Assembly: GCF_042675725.1 (NCBI RefSeq)
Contig: NZ_JBHTJN010000008.1
Span: forward strand, 1 to 64,000
DNA length: 64,000 nucleotides
From: Seminibacterium arietis
Lineage (GTDB): Bacteria; Pseudomonadota; Gammaproteobacteria; Enterobacterales; Pasteurellaceae
Direction of reading: 5' to 3'
The notes beneath the pieces are model-generated. The model searched no databases. It was not told the DNA's origin and saw only the letters and a program-made list of their open reading frames with translations. Below, piece by piece: positions 5,948 through 14,489 of this stretch (within the stretch, counting starts at the first letter, position 1; each line of letters begins with the position of its first letter). The position numbers and the translations under genes were made by a program.

Positions 5948-8419
5948 ATGAAAAAACAAAGTAAAATTAATACAAGCCGTCGTAGCTTTTTGAAAAATTC
6001 ATCACTAGGAATGGCAGGAGTATCACTCAGTGGTGGAGTTGTTGGTACATTGGCTTCAACAAAAGCTATAGCAGCTGAACAAAGTACAGTTGTTACTGCT
6101 GCACACTGGGGTGTGTTAGGTGTAGTCGTAGAAGATGGTAAAGTAGTTAAATCAGGCTCTGCGATGCCTATTTCAGTAGAAAATGAATTGCAAAGCGTAG
6201 TAGCTGATCAACTCTATAGCGACACAAGGGTAAAATATCCGATGGTTCGTAAAGGCTTTTTAGAAGGTAATAAAGACACTAGTTTACGTGGGCGTGATGA
6301 ATGGGTCCGTGTTTCTTGGGATAAGGCCTTTGACCTCGTTGCAAATGAGATGAAGCGTGTACGTGAAGCTTACGGTGCAGGGGGCATTTTCGCGGGATCT
6401 TATGGATGGTACAGTTCAGGTGCTTTACATGCTAGCCGCACTTTGCTACAACGCTATATGAATGTGACAGGTGGATTTGTTGGAGTAAAAGGTGACTATT
6501 CAACAGGTGCCGCTCAAGTTATTATGCCTCATGTATTGGGAACAATTGAAGTTTATGAACAACAAACTAGCTGGGAAACAATTCTAGAAAGTTCAGATAT
6601 TGTCGTATTATGGGCAGCTAATCCAATGACCACTTTACGAATTTCATGGACATCAACTGACCAACAAGGTATTGAATATTTCAAAAAACTGAAAGAAAGT
6701 GGTAAACGCATTATTTGTATTGATCCTGTACGTAGCGAAAGCTGTGAATTCTTAAATGCAGAATGGTTACCAGTTAACACTGGTACAGACGTTCCTTTAA
6801 TGCTAGGTATCGCACACACTTTAGTGACTACAAATAAACATGATAAAGAATTCTTGAAAAAATATACCGCTGGCTATGATAAATTTGAAGAATATTTATT
6901 AGGAAAAACTGACGGGCAAGCTAAAGATGCTGACTGGGCAAGCAAAATTTGTGGATTACCAGCAGATACAATTAAAAAATTAGCTGCAGATTTTTCTTCA
7001 AAACGCACTATGTTAATGGGTGGCTGGGGTATGCAACGTCAACGTCACGGTGAACAAACACACTGGACATTAGTAACTTTAGCTGCAATGTTAGGTCAAA
7101 TTGGATTACCTGGCGGTGGATTTGGTTTCAGTTATCATTATGCGAATGGTGGTGCACCTTCTACTGTTGGTGGAATTATTGGTTCAATTACTGCCAATCC
7201 ATCAGTACAAGCAGGTGAAAAAACATGGCTTGATGACACAGCGAAATTCTCTTTCCCATTAGCTCGTATTTCTGATGTATTACTTAATCCAGGTAAAACA
7301 ATTGATTATAACGGTTCAAAAGTGACTTATCCTGATATTAAATTAATTTATTGGGCTGGTGGTAATCCTTTTGTGCATCATCAAGATACTAATACATTAG
7401 TGAAAGCGTGGCAAAAACCAGAAGCAGTAATTGTAAACGAAGTTAACTGGACACCAACAGCACGTATGGCAGATATTGTGCTACCAGCTACAACTAGCTA
7501 TGAACGCAATGACTTGACTATGTCTGGCGACTATTCAATGATGAACATTTTCCCAATGAAACAAGTTGTACCACCACAATTTGAAGCGAAAAATGATTAT
7601 GATATTTTCGCAGAATTAGCGAAACGTGCTGGTGTTGAAGATAAATTCACTGAAGGTAAAACAGAAATGCAGTGGCTACAAGATTTTTATAACGTAGCTT
7701 TTGAAGCTGCACGTAAGAATCGTGTGTTAATGCCGAAATTCGAAAAATTCTGGCAAGATAATAAACCTGTTACTTTTAAACCAACAGAAAAATCAAAAAA
7801 ATGGGTACGTTATGAATCATTCCGCAATGATCCTCTTCTTAATCCATTAGGTACACCATCAGGCAAAATTGAAATTTATTCTGATGTTGTTGCAAAAATG
7901 AATTATGATGATTGTAAAGGACACCCTTGTTGGTTTGTTCCTGAAGAATTTGCAGGAAATACTACTGCTGAAGCACCTTTAGCATTAGTAACACCACATC
8001 CTTATTATCGTTTACACAGTCAATTAGCTCACACATCATTACGGAAAAAATATGCAGTAAAAGATCGTGAACCAGTGTTAATTCATAAAGAAGATGCAGC
8101 TGCTCGTGGTATTGTTGATGGTGACATTGTTCGTATTTTCAACAAGCGTGGACAAGTACTTGCAGGTGCAGTAGTGACTGACGGCGTTATTAAAGGTACA
8201 GTAGTATTACACGAAGGGGCCTGGTATGATCCTGCTGATTTAGGTCAATCAGAACAACCTTTGTGTAAAAATGGTTGTGCCAACGTATTAACTCGTGATG
8301 AAGGTACATCAAAATTAGCTCAAGGTAACTCTCCAAACACTTGTATTGTTCAAGTTGAGAAATTTACTGGAACAGCACCAAAAGTAACAGTATTTGACCA
8401 ACCAAAACAATCTGCATAA
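5948..8419 (+). CDS. torZ: Periplasmic TMAO/biotin-sulfoxide reductase TorZ, molybdopterin enzyme
   Basis: 823 residues, full length for the TorA/TorZ/BisC branch of the DMSO reductase family. The N-terminus has a twin-arginine signal (SRRSFLKNS at about 10-18) and an Ala-rich cleavage region near residue 43, so the folded cofactor-loaded enzyme is exported by Tat. GDYSTGAAQ places the molybdenum-coordinating Ser at residue 185. The C-terminal molydopterin-dinucleotide binding domain runs from about residue 690. It reduces trimethylamine N-oxide and S-oxides at the end of the menaquinol-TorY chain. Ribosome site ACGAGG. It sits 262 nt after torY with a Moco riboswitch-like RNA between, and a terminator follows at 8437-8466. 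Confidence 0.88.
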   Translation: MKKQSKINTSRRSFLKNSSLGMAGVSLSGGVVGTLASTKAIAAEQSTVVTAAHWGVLGVVVEDGKVVKSGSAMPISVENELQSVVADQLYSDTRVKYPMVRKGFLEGNKDTSLRGRDEWVRVSWDKAFDLVANEMKRVREAYGAGGIFAGSYGWYSSGALHASRTLLQRYMNVTGGFVGVKGDYSTGAAQVIMPHVLGTIEVYEQQTSWETILESSDIVVLWAANPMTTLRISWTSTDQQGIEYFKKLKESGKRIICIDPVRSESCEFLNAEWLPVNTGTDVPLMLGIAHTLVTTNKHDKEFLKKYTAGYDKFEEYLLGKTDGQAKDADWASKICGLPADTIKKLAADFSSKRTMLMGGWGMQRQRHGEQTHWTLVTLAAMLGQIGLPGGGFGFSYHYANGGAPSTVGGIIGSITANPSVQAGEKTWLDDTAKFSFPLARISDVLLNPGKTIDYNGSKVTYPDIKLIYWAGGNPFVHHQDTNTLVKAWQKPEAVIVNEVNWTPTARMADIVLPATTSYERNDLTMSGDYSMMNIFPMKQVVPPQFEAKNDYDIFAELAKRAGVEDKFTEGKTEMQWLQDFYNVAFEAARKNRVLMPKFEKFWQDNKPVTFKPTEKSKKWVRYESFRNDPLLNPLGTPSGKIEIYSDVVAKMNYDDCKGHPCWFVPEEFAGNTTAEAPLALVTPHPYYRLHSQLAHTSLRKKYAVKDREPVLIHKEDAAARGIVDGDIVRIFNKRGQVLAGAVVTDGVIKGTVVLHEGAWYDPADLGQSEQPLCKNGCANVLTRDEGTSKLAQGNSPNTCIVQVEKFTGTAPKVTVFDQPKQSA

Positions 8420-8436
8420 TAGAGTAGTATTTGTAA

Positions 8437-8466
8437 TAAAGGCGATCATGAGTCGCCTTTATTTTT
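8437..8466 (+). terminator. Rho-independent terminator after torZ
   Basis: A stem of at least 8 bp (8438-8445 with 8453-8460, AAAGGCGA/TCGCCTTT), 7-nt loop, then TTTATTTTT-like tail. Its A/T symmetric flanks could also stop ycgL transcripts from the other side. Confidence 0.8.
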
Positions 8467-8545
8467 GATTGTAAAAATTAATAACTATAAAAGTGCGGTA
8501 ATAATATTTTAAATATAACCACCTCTTACTTTATTATCTTTAAAA

Positions 8546-8821
8546 TTATTGGTTATTCTTATATTTCTTTTCTTGTTCAAGTAAATTTTCTTGCTGTTTT
8601 GGCATCTGTAGATAGAATCCATTTTGTTTAATTTGTTGTTGTACTTCTTCATTTCTAGCATTAATCAATGGTTTTCCGCTAGCTAAATTAAACAACATAA
8701 CAAAAATTGGCTTACCAAATGAGTCAAGCAGAGCTTGCGGTACAGAGTCAAAATTTTCTCTTTTTTCAATATAAAGATACATCCCTTCTTTTTTATTAGT
8801 TTTGTAAATAGCACAAAGCAT
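8546..8821 (-). CDS. ycgL: YcgL family protein
   Basis: 91 residues beginning MLCAIYKTNKKEGMYLYIEK, the typical start of the gammaproteobacterial YcgL family, with the conserved VPQALLDSFGKPIFVM. These are small soluble proteins of unknown biochemical function. It is divergent from minC, the same neighbourhood as in E. coli where ycgL lies beside minCDE. The ribosome site AAGAGAG is 6-7 nt upstream of the ATG. Confidence 0.85.
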   Translation of the reverse strand: MLCAIYKTNKKEGMYLYIEKRENFDSVPQALLDSFGKPIFVMLFNLASGKPLINARNEEVQQQIKQNGFYLQMPKQQENLLEQEKKYKNNQ

Positions 8822-8908
8822 TTTTTCTCTCTTAATATGATAAAAATATTGCTGATTTTAACGTAATTCTTTATCATCAAACCAGTTATTTTTATTTTGG
8901 AATTTACT

Positions 8909-9577
8909 ATGGCACAGGATATTGTCGAGCTACGAACAGGACAGTTTTCTTCCGTTTTCTTAACGATAAATAGCTCTAATTTAACGGTGATAAAACGAGC
9001 GATTACAAAAAAAGTAAAAAATTCACCGCACTTTTTTCAAAATCTTGCTGTGATTTTGCAATTTAATGCTTTATTAGAGAAGGTGAATCTGAACCAACTT
9101 CAGCAAATTTTAGCTGAATTTAATATTCAGATAATTGGTGTTACTGATTGGAAAAATTATTTGCAAAAAGAATTGATTTTAACTGCTGGATTGCCTGTAT
9201 TAGCAAATAGTGAAAATATTTCTGAGATTCTACCCGAACCGCGTTATTTGCCCACTAAAGTTATTGAAAACATGGAAAAAGGGCAAATTATCTATGCTAA
9301 AAATAGTGACTTAATTATTCATGGTAATGTACCCGTTGGAGCAGAAGTAGCAGCAGAGGGCAATATTCATATTTATGGCAAACTATATGGTCGTGCTATG
9401 GCAGGTGTGAATGCAAAAGGCGGTTCAATTTACGTGCAACATCTGGCCGCTGAATTTATTTCAGTGAATAGTCGCTTCTTATATCAAGCTGATATTCCAA
9501 CCGAATATTTGCAAAGAGCGGTGAGAATTTCTGCCAATAAAGACAAGTTACAATTTAGCGTTTTGGGAGAGTATTAG
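8909..9577 (+). CDS. minC: Septum-site determining protein MinC
   Basis: 222 residues from the ATG at 8909 (GGA 8 nt upstream); an in-frame TTG at 8897 is less likely. The N-terminal domain (about 5-100) includes LAVILQFNALLEKVNL, and the C-terminal beta-helix (about 120-215) has SGDLIIHGNVPVGAEV-like and GRAMAGV motifs (here HGNVPVGAEVAAEGNIHIYGK and YGRAMAGVNA). MinC inhibits FtsZ assembly away from mid-cell but normally needs MinD for membrane targeting and MinE for positioning. Neither gene follows: the next gene is ppnN on the other strand. Either minD and minE lie elsewhere or MinC acts alone. Confidence 0.88.
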   Translation: MAQDIVELRTGQFSSVFLTINSSNLTVIKRAITKKVKNSPHFFQNLAVILQFNALLEKVNLNQLQQILAEFNIQIIGVTDWKNYLQKELILTAGLPVLANSENISEILPEPRYLPTKVIENMEKGQIIYAKNSDLIIHGNVPVGAEVAAEGNIHIYGKLYGRAMAGVNAKGGSIYVQHLAAEFISVNSRFLYQADIPTEYLQRAVRISANKDKLQFSVLGEY

Positions 9578-9615
9578 TAGATTTTTTTCAGTTGGCTAGT
9601 CGCAAAAATCTACTA
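9575..9615. terminator. 12-bp inverted repeat at the end of minC
   Basis: A perfect 12-bp inverted repeat (9575-9586 with 9604-9615, TAGTAGATTTTT/AAAAATCTACTA) surrounds a 17-nt loop and begins at the minC stop codon. It may be a weak bidirectional terminator between the convergent minC and ppnN genes, though the T-run is inside the stem. It could also mark a rearrangement where minD/minE would be expected. Confidence 0.45.
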
Positions 9616-9669
9616 ATATGAACCGCACTTTATTTGCTATATGTTACCCATTAGCAGTTGGTTTGTTCT

Positions 9670-11034
9670 TTATTTTACAATTTCATAGCAAGGTTCATAA
9701 GCATTTTTGCTTGGCAGTTTCATTCGATTCTGTTTGATAAAATCTTGTAAAATACGATCTACTTTTTCCATTAAATGGGCTTCACCCTGTAGTTTAAATT
9801 TACCTTTAGTAGCTATTAAGTCTTGCGTTTCAGGCTTAATATTACCTGCAACAATAGCAGAAAATACACGGCGTAAATTAGCCGTTAGATCCATTTTAGA
9901 TTGATTCATGTGTAAATTTAAATTTTCCATGTTTTGATGAGTAGGTATAAAAGGCGTTTGAAATTCTGAGGAAATTTTTAATGCCCAATTAAAACTATAA
10001 GATTGGTTGTTTTTTCTTCTATTAAGCTGAATTTCATTCATCGCTTTTTTCATATGGCGTGCTACAGTAACAGGATCATCAATAATAATCTGATACATTT
10101 TTTGAGCTTCTTTACCTAGTGTTTCACCAATAAATCGGTCTATTGAAGCAAAATAATCCGCACTTTGTTTTGGACCAGTTAGAATCACTGGCAGTTTTTG
10201 TGCTTGGTTATCAGGATTGAGTTTTATCCCTAAGATGAACAGTAACTCTTCAAATGTACCTGGACCACCTGGAAAAATAATAATACCATGTCCCATTCGC
10301 ACAAAAGCTTCAAGACGTTTTTCTATATCAGGCATGATGATTAATTCATTGACAATTGGGTTAGGCGGTTCGGAGGCAATAATAGAAGGCTCAGTAATGC
10401 CAATCAAGCGAGAGTTTTTATAACGTTGATTAGCATGGCCAATAGCAGCCCCTTTCATTGGAGCCTCCATGACACCTGCACCGCAACCTGTAATGATATT
10501 TAGCTCACGATAACCCAATTCTAATCCCACTGCACGGCAATATTGATACTCTGCTTGGTTAATAGAATGACCGCCCCAACAAACAACTAAATTTGGTAAC
10601 TCACCAGCAATTAAAGCGTTGGCGTTGCGTAAAATAGAAAATACTTGATTTGTAATGTGTTCACTATCTTGGATGTCATCAGGATTAATTCTTTTACTTA
10701 ATACGTTAACAAAGACAATATCTCGCAATACGGCGAATAAGTGATATTGAATATTGCGGATCATTTTATCATCAACAAAAGCACTTGGCGGTGGATTATG
10801 TAATTCTAAAGAAATGCCTCTTTCTTTGGTAATAAGTCGAATTTCAAAATCATTATGTTTACTTAATAATTCACGGCTATTATCGGATTGAACGCCTGAA
10901 TTTAGTACGGCTAAAGAGCAATTGCGATATAGAGAATATAACTCATACTTTGCTTTTTCTGTAAGTTGTGCCACTTCTAAATGAGAAAGCTGATCCATGC
11001 AACCTTTAGGATTTACATAATGAATATTAGCCAT
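9670..11034 (-). CDS. ppnN: Nucleotide 5'-monophosphate nucleosidase PpnN (YgdH)
   Basis: 454 residues, full length. The central Rossmann-like LOG domain carries the signature FPGGPGTFEELLFILG (around residue 253) and the upstream GGHSINQAEYQYCRAVG; an N-terminal DUF4478-like and a C-terminal DUF3412-like region flank it. The enzyme splits purine and pyrimidine nucleoside monophosphates into base and ribose 5-phosphate, and in E. coli is stimulated by (p)ppGpp. It follows queF by 11 nt on the same strand, so cotranscription is likely. Confidence 0.9.
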   Translation of the reverse strand: MANIHYVNPKGCMDQLSHLEVAQLTEKAKYELYSLYRNCSLAVLNSGVQSDNSRELLSKHNDFEIRLITKERGISLELHNPPPSAFVDDKMIRNIQYHLFAVLRDIVFVNVLSKRINPDDIQDSEHITNQVFSILRNANALIAGELPNLVVCWGGHSINQAEYQYCRAVGLELGYRELNIITGCGAGVMEAPMKGAAIGHANQRYKNSRLIGITEPSIIASEPPNPIVNELIIMPDIEKRLEAFVRMGHGIIIFPGGPGTFEELLFILGIKLNPDNQAQKLPVILTGPKQSADYFASIDRFIGETLGKEAQKMYQIIIDDPVTVARHMKKAMNEIQLNRRKNNQSYSFNWALKISSEFQTPFIPTHQNMENLNLHMNQSKMDLTANLRRVFSAIVAGNIKPETQDLIATKGKFKLQGEAHLMEKVDRILQDFIKQNRMKLPSKNAYEPCYEIVK

Positions 11035-11045
11035 AATCCCTCTTT

Positions 11046-11882
11046 TTATTGTCTTGCTAAACGTAAATTAGTTGGAAGCGTTTCAAAATTTGATCGAAAC
11101 GGATTAATATCTAAACCACCACGGCGAGTATAACGGGCATAAACACTGAGTTTTTCTGGTTGTGCAAATTTCATTAGATCGCAAAAGATCCGCTCTACAC
11201 ATTGTTCGTGAAACTCGTTATGTTGACGAAAAGAAATCAAATAACGAAGTAATTTTTCATGATCAATTTGCTTGCCTATATAATGGATTTGTAAACTTCC
11301 CCAATCAGGTTGATTGGTAATTAAACAATTTGATTTTAATAAATGACTTACTAAATATTCTTCAGTGTAAGTTTCAGTTGTACAGTCTTCTAAAACACGA
11401 GGATTGAATTGATAGTCGTGAATGAGAATATCTTGTTGATCGATAAGTTTTCCTTTTAGTTTTGCAATAGGCTGATCTTCATAAAAATCAAGAGAATTTA
11501 ACCGCACTTTTACGTCACCTTTAGCACAATTTACTAGGTCTCGTTCAATAGTGCGTTTAACTTGTTCAAAATTAATAAATTGAGTTTGATTAAAGCTATT
11601 TAAATAAAGCTTAAAACTTTTTGATTCGATTAAGTTTTCACTGCGGAAATCAATTTCAGCTTCTGCAATAGCAACCTGTGGTACACCGTTTTGATTTAGC
11701 CATGAGACTTCATAAGCTGTCCAAACATCTGCACCAAAGCAAAAAGGTTGTTGTTGTGTAATACCTAAACTATCACGATTTAAACTGCGTGGCACGGCTT
11801 GTAATAAAGTGCGGTCGTATTGTTGTGCATAATCGGTTTTTTCTCCGAGTTTTAATTTATCTAAACTGTTGTGGTGATACAT
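11046..11882 (-). CDS. queF: NADPH-dependent 7-cyano-7-deazaguanine (preQ0) reductase, long form
   Basis: 278 residues, the YqcD/long QueF class made of tandem T-fold domains. The N-terminal half has the ESKSFKLYLNSFNQT motif (around residue 84) that forms the substrate pocket, and the catalytic Cys lies in KSNCLITNQPDWGS (near residue 186). The enzyme reduces preQ0 to preQ1 in queuosine synthesis for tRNA wobble positions. It is the middle gene of a minus-strand set with the zinc-ribbon gene upstream (15 nt gap) and ppnN downstream. No preQ1-type leader was seen. Confidence 0.9.
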   Translation of the reverse strand: MYHHNSLDKLKLGEKTDYAQQYDRTLLQAVPRSLNRDSLGITQQQPFCFGADVWTAYEVSWLNQNGVPQVAIAEAEIDFRSENLIESKSFKLYLNSFNQTQFINFEQVKRTIERDLVNCAKGDVKVRLNSLDFYEDQPIAKLKGKLIDQQDILIHDYQFNPRVLEDCTTETYTEEYLVSHLLKSNCLITNQPDWGSLQIHYIGKQIDHEKLLRYLISFRQHNEFHEQCVERIFCDLMKFAQPEKLSVYARYTRRGGLDINPFRSNFETLPTNLRLARQ

Positions 11883-11897
11883 AAATAGTCCTTAATG

Positions 11898-12689
11898 TTA
11901 AGATTGCCAACGCCATGCCATATTAGACACAATTCGGCAATGATCGCATTTAAAATAGAAAATATCAAATAGCGGCTTGTCTAAGAGCCATTTCTGATGA
12001 CAAAGAGGGCAAGTGCGGTATTTTTCTTGTTCAAAATTATTGCCTCCAACATGATATAAATAGTAATAAGTGGGAATTGCAGTACTGCGTTCAATTTCTT
12101 GAGCAAGATAATAACCATGTTTGAATAAATTGCTATTGGTATTAGAAATTTCTGCTAGAGCCTGTTGTTCCAACACAGAACCATTCATTTGTAATTGATC
12201 ACAAGCCTGCCAATTTTCTTGCCACTTTATTATATCCATACTTAAGTGGGGTATATTTTGCAATTGTTTATATAGTGGAATAGGAAGAAAATCATCACCA
12301 CTATGTAACGGCGAGCAGGATTGTAAATAAGTAGTGTACAAAATTTGCCAGTTAGGTGTGTTACCGTTATGAGTAATATCTGAATTTAGATCTTCTGCCA
12401 GCAACTGAAAACCGTCAAAAAAAATACCCGCACTTTCGGCGTTTTCAAAGGCAGTTGATACCTCAGAATTATTAAAGTCAAACGATAGACTTTGTTGTTC
12501 TGGACAAATAACTTTAACTGCTAATCGTAATTGCTGATCCAACTGAGCGAAAAAAAGAGGGATTTCACGTCCAATGATCTGACCGTTATATCGCCATTGG
12601 TCAATAATATTGTTCACTAGAAATGTGTAATCTGCCATTTGTTGCAAATTATCATTTTGATGTTTGAAAAAAGCTTCGACCAAATACAT
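11898..12689 (-). CDS. Zn-ribbon protein, DUF2310-like
   Basis: 263 residues of unknown function. The C-terminal part has a zinc-ribbon pattern, CPLCHQKW (Cys at about 228 and 231) paired with CDHC (about 248 and 251), and the protein ends in WRWQS. The rest is soluble, acidic and without clear motifs. It resembles the Pasteurellaceae/Enterobacteria DUF2310 family described as possible nucleic-acid-binding zinc-ribbon proteins; assignment is from memory of the family. It heads a minus-strand set with queF and ppnN and is divergent from yqcC. Confidence 0.6.
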   Translation of the reverse strand: MYLVEAFFKHQNDNLQQMADYTFLVNNIIDQWRYNGQIIGREIPLFFAQLDQQLRLAVKVICPEQQSLSFDFNNSEVSTAFENAESAGIFFDGFQLLAEDLNSDITHNGNTPNWQILYTTYLQSCSPLHSGDDFLPIPLYKQLQNIPHLSMDIIKWQENWQACDQLQMNGSVLEQQALAEISNTNSNLFKHGYYLAQEIERSTAIPTYYYLYHVGGNNFEQEKYRTCPLCHQKWLLDKPLFDIFYFKCDHCRIVSNMAWRWQS

Positions 12690-12776
12690 ATTTTACCAAT
12701 TGTTCAAGTTTAATTGTGGATAAAGATAGGTAATTTGAATAAAATAGGCAACTATTTTAATCAATTTTTATTTATT

Positions 12777-13091
12777 ATGCGTAATAAAACTAAAAAACAG
12801 TTACAAATTTTACAGCAAGTTATGCAACAGCAAAATTTGTGGCAAGCCATTCCACCTGATCAAAAAGCGTTTTTAAGCACAGAACCTTTTGCCATGGATA
12901 CGATGGAAGCTAATCAATGGTTACAATGGATTTTTATTCCAAGAATGCATGCTTTATTAGAAAGTAATTCACCTTTGCCAACAGAAATTGCGATCGTACC
13001 TTATGTTGAAGAAGCCTTAAAAGAACTTGAACAATTAGAGGACTTACTTGCACCGATCGCTGAAATTGAAAAACTATGTAAAAATCAATAA
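12777..13091 (+). CDS. yqcC: YqcC family protein (DUF446)
   Basis: 104 residues from the ATG at 12777; the longer in-frame start at 12714 would add an unconserved extension. WLQWIFIPRMHALLES (around residue 40) and the surrounding PFAMDTMEANQW are typical of YqcC. Function unknown. It is followed after 1 nt by truC, the same pair as in E. coli, and both are probably translated from one message. The ribosome site is weak. Confidence 0.85.
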   Translation: MRNKTKKQLQILQQVMQQQNLWQAIPPDQKAFLSTEPFAMDTMEANQWLQWIFIPRMHALLESNSPLPTEIAIVPYVEEALKELEQLEDLLAPIAEIEKLCKNQ

Positions 13092-13092
13092 G

Positions 13093-13812
13093 ATGGAACT
13101 TGAAATTATTTATCAAGATGATGTTATTGTTGCCGTCAATAAACCCGCTGGTATGTTAGTTCATCGTAGTTGGCTTGATCGGCACGAAACTCAATTTGTA
13201 ATGCAAACTTTACGTGATCAAATCGGGCAACATGTTTTTCCTATTCATCGCCTAGATCGCCCTACATCAGGTGTTTTATTATTTGCTCTTAGTAGCAACG
13301 TGGCGAATTTATTGTGCTATCAGTTTGAACAAAAGCAGGTAGAAAAATCTTACTTAGCAATAGTACGTGGTTATATAACTGGGCAGGGGCGGATTGATTA
13401 TTCACTCAAAGTACAACGAGATAAAATCGCGGATAAGTTTAGTCAAACAGAAAAATTAGCTCAAAGTGCGGTAACGGATTATCAAAGTTTACAACTTGTT
13501 GAAATGCCTTATGGGGCTGGGCGGTATTCATCTAGCCGTTATTCTTTGTTACGATTAATTCCTCACACGGGGCGAAAACATCAACTTCGTCGTCATTTAA
13601 AGCATATTTTTCATCCTATTTTAGGTGATACTCAATATGGCGATTTACATCAAAATCGAGCATTAACAAAACATACAGGCGTACATCGATTGATGTTACA
13701 TGCTGAGAAATTAACTTTCACTCATCCAATCAGTCAAGAGAAAGTCACTCTTTTTGCAAAAACAGATCAACAATGGCAAGTGTTGTTTGAACGATTTAGT
13801 TGGCAAATTTAA
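13093..13812 (+). CDS. truC: tRNA pseudouridine(65) synthase TruC
   Basis: 239 residues of the RluA/TruC superfamily. HRLDRPTSGVLLFA (around residue 53) supplies the catalytic Asp, NKPAGMLVHRS is motif I, and RLIPHTGRKHQLRRHL is the conserved C-terminal arm. It converts U65 in tRNA-Ile and tRNA-Asp. The start at 13093 directly follows the yqcC stop; earlier in-frame codons lie within yqcC. The start is preceded by AATAAG with no strong Shine-Dalgarno, consistent with translational coupling. Confidence 0.9.
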   Translation: MELEIIYQDDVIVAVNKPAGMLVHRSWLDRHETQFVMQTLRDQIGQHVFPIHRLDRPTSGVLLFALSSNVANLLCYQFEQKQVEKSYLAIVRGYITGQGRIDYSLKVQRDKIADKFSQTEKLAQSAVTDYQSLQLVEMPYGAGRYSSSRYSLLRLIPHTGRKHQLRRHLKHIFHPILGDTQYGDLHQNRALTKHTGVHRLMLHAEKLTFTHPISQEKVTLFAKTDQQWQVLFERFSWQI

Positions 13813-13831
13813 TTATTATCTAGGAAATAAA

Positions 13832-13999
13832 ATGAACGATTTACTTAATTTAACTCACGAACAGCAACAAAGTGCGGTAGAAAAAATTCAACAATTGATG
13901 TCTCAAGGAATGAGTAGTGGAGAAGCAATTGCGTTAGTAGCAAAAGAATTGCGACAACAAAATTCACAATGTAAACAAAAAATTAATGAAATTTTGTGA
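13832..13999 (+). CDS. UPF0181 (YoaH-like) small protein
   Basis: 55 residues starting at the ATG at 13832, preceded by AGGAAA. SHGMSSGEAIALVA-type core (here MSQGMSSGEAIALVAKELR) is the signature of the UPF0181 family. The protein is small, helical and soluble; its function is unknown. It lies 19 nt after truC and is probably part of the yqcC-truC transcript. An uptake sequence (13870-13878) is embedded in the coding region. Confidence 0.8.
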   Translation: MNDLLNLTHEQQQSAVEKIQQLMSQGMSSGEAIALVAKELRQQNSQCKQKINEIL

Positions 14000-14141
14000 T
14001 CTATGTTGAATTTTTGAATATTGGCTCTAGCTAAAGAAGATAAATTCATGAATAATTGTTGACGAATCTTAGGTGGTAAGGCAGTAGTCTTATTGGAATT
14101 AAAATTTGTCTATCAAAGACACTAATCCATAGGAGTAAAAA

Positions 14142-14351
14142 ATGGAAGTTGGTGTAGTAAAATGGTTCAACAATGCAAAAGGATTCGGTTTTATTTGTGC
14201 TGAGGGAAGTGAGACAGATATTTTTGCTCATTATTCAGCGATTGAAATGGACGGTTACCGTTCATTAAAAACTGGTCAAAAAGTTAATTTTGAAGCTGTA
14301 CATGGTGAGAAAGGTTCTCACGCTACGAAAATTATTCCAATTGTAGAGTAA
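14142..14351 (+). CDS. cspD: Cold-shock-domain protein CspD
   Basis: 69 residues, a single cold-shock domain. RNP1 (KGFGFI) and RNP2 (DIFAHYS) nucleic-acid-binding motifs and the MDGYRSLKTGQKVNFE stretch match the CspD branch, which in E. coli inhibits replication in stationary phase, and the Haemophilus CspD. Ribosome site AGGAG 6 nt before the ATG. The 142-nt leader upstream shows no clear promoter. A terminator follows at 14386-14408, so it is a single-gene unit. Confidence 0.9.
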   Translation: MEVGVVKWFNNAKGFGFICAEGSETDIFAHYSAIEMDGYRSLKTGQKVNFEAVHGEKGSHATKIIPIVE

Positions 14352-14385
14352 TATTCTTTTTCCTTGGTTTAGTTATTCAATTTTG

Positions 14386-14408
14386 GCAGAGTTTATCTCT
14401 GCTTTTTT
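14386..14408 (+). terminator. Rho-independent terminator after cspD
   Basis: Stem GCAGAG/CTCTGC (14386-14391 with 14397-14402), 5-nt loop, then six T residues. Confidence 0.85.
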
Positions 14409-14489
14409 ATCAATAATATACTGTTTATTTATACAGTTTATTATGTTAAATTGAGGTCAATATAATTTTTGTATTTTGACCGCACTTAT

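Noticed and set aside
8121..8133. GTGACATTGTTCG in torZ as a matS
   Set aside because: Two mismatches in the second half-site.
13800..13999. Longer start for the YoaH-like gene at 13754
   Set aside because: The extension overlaps truC and is not family-like; the ATG at 13832 has a good ribosome site.
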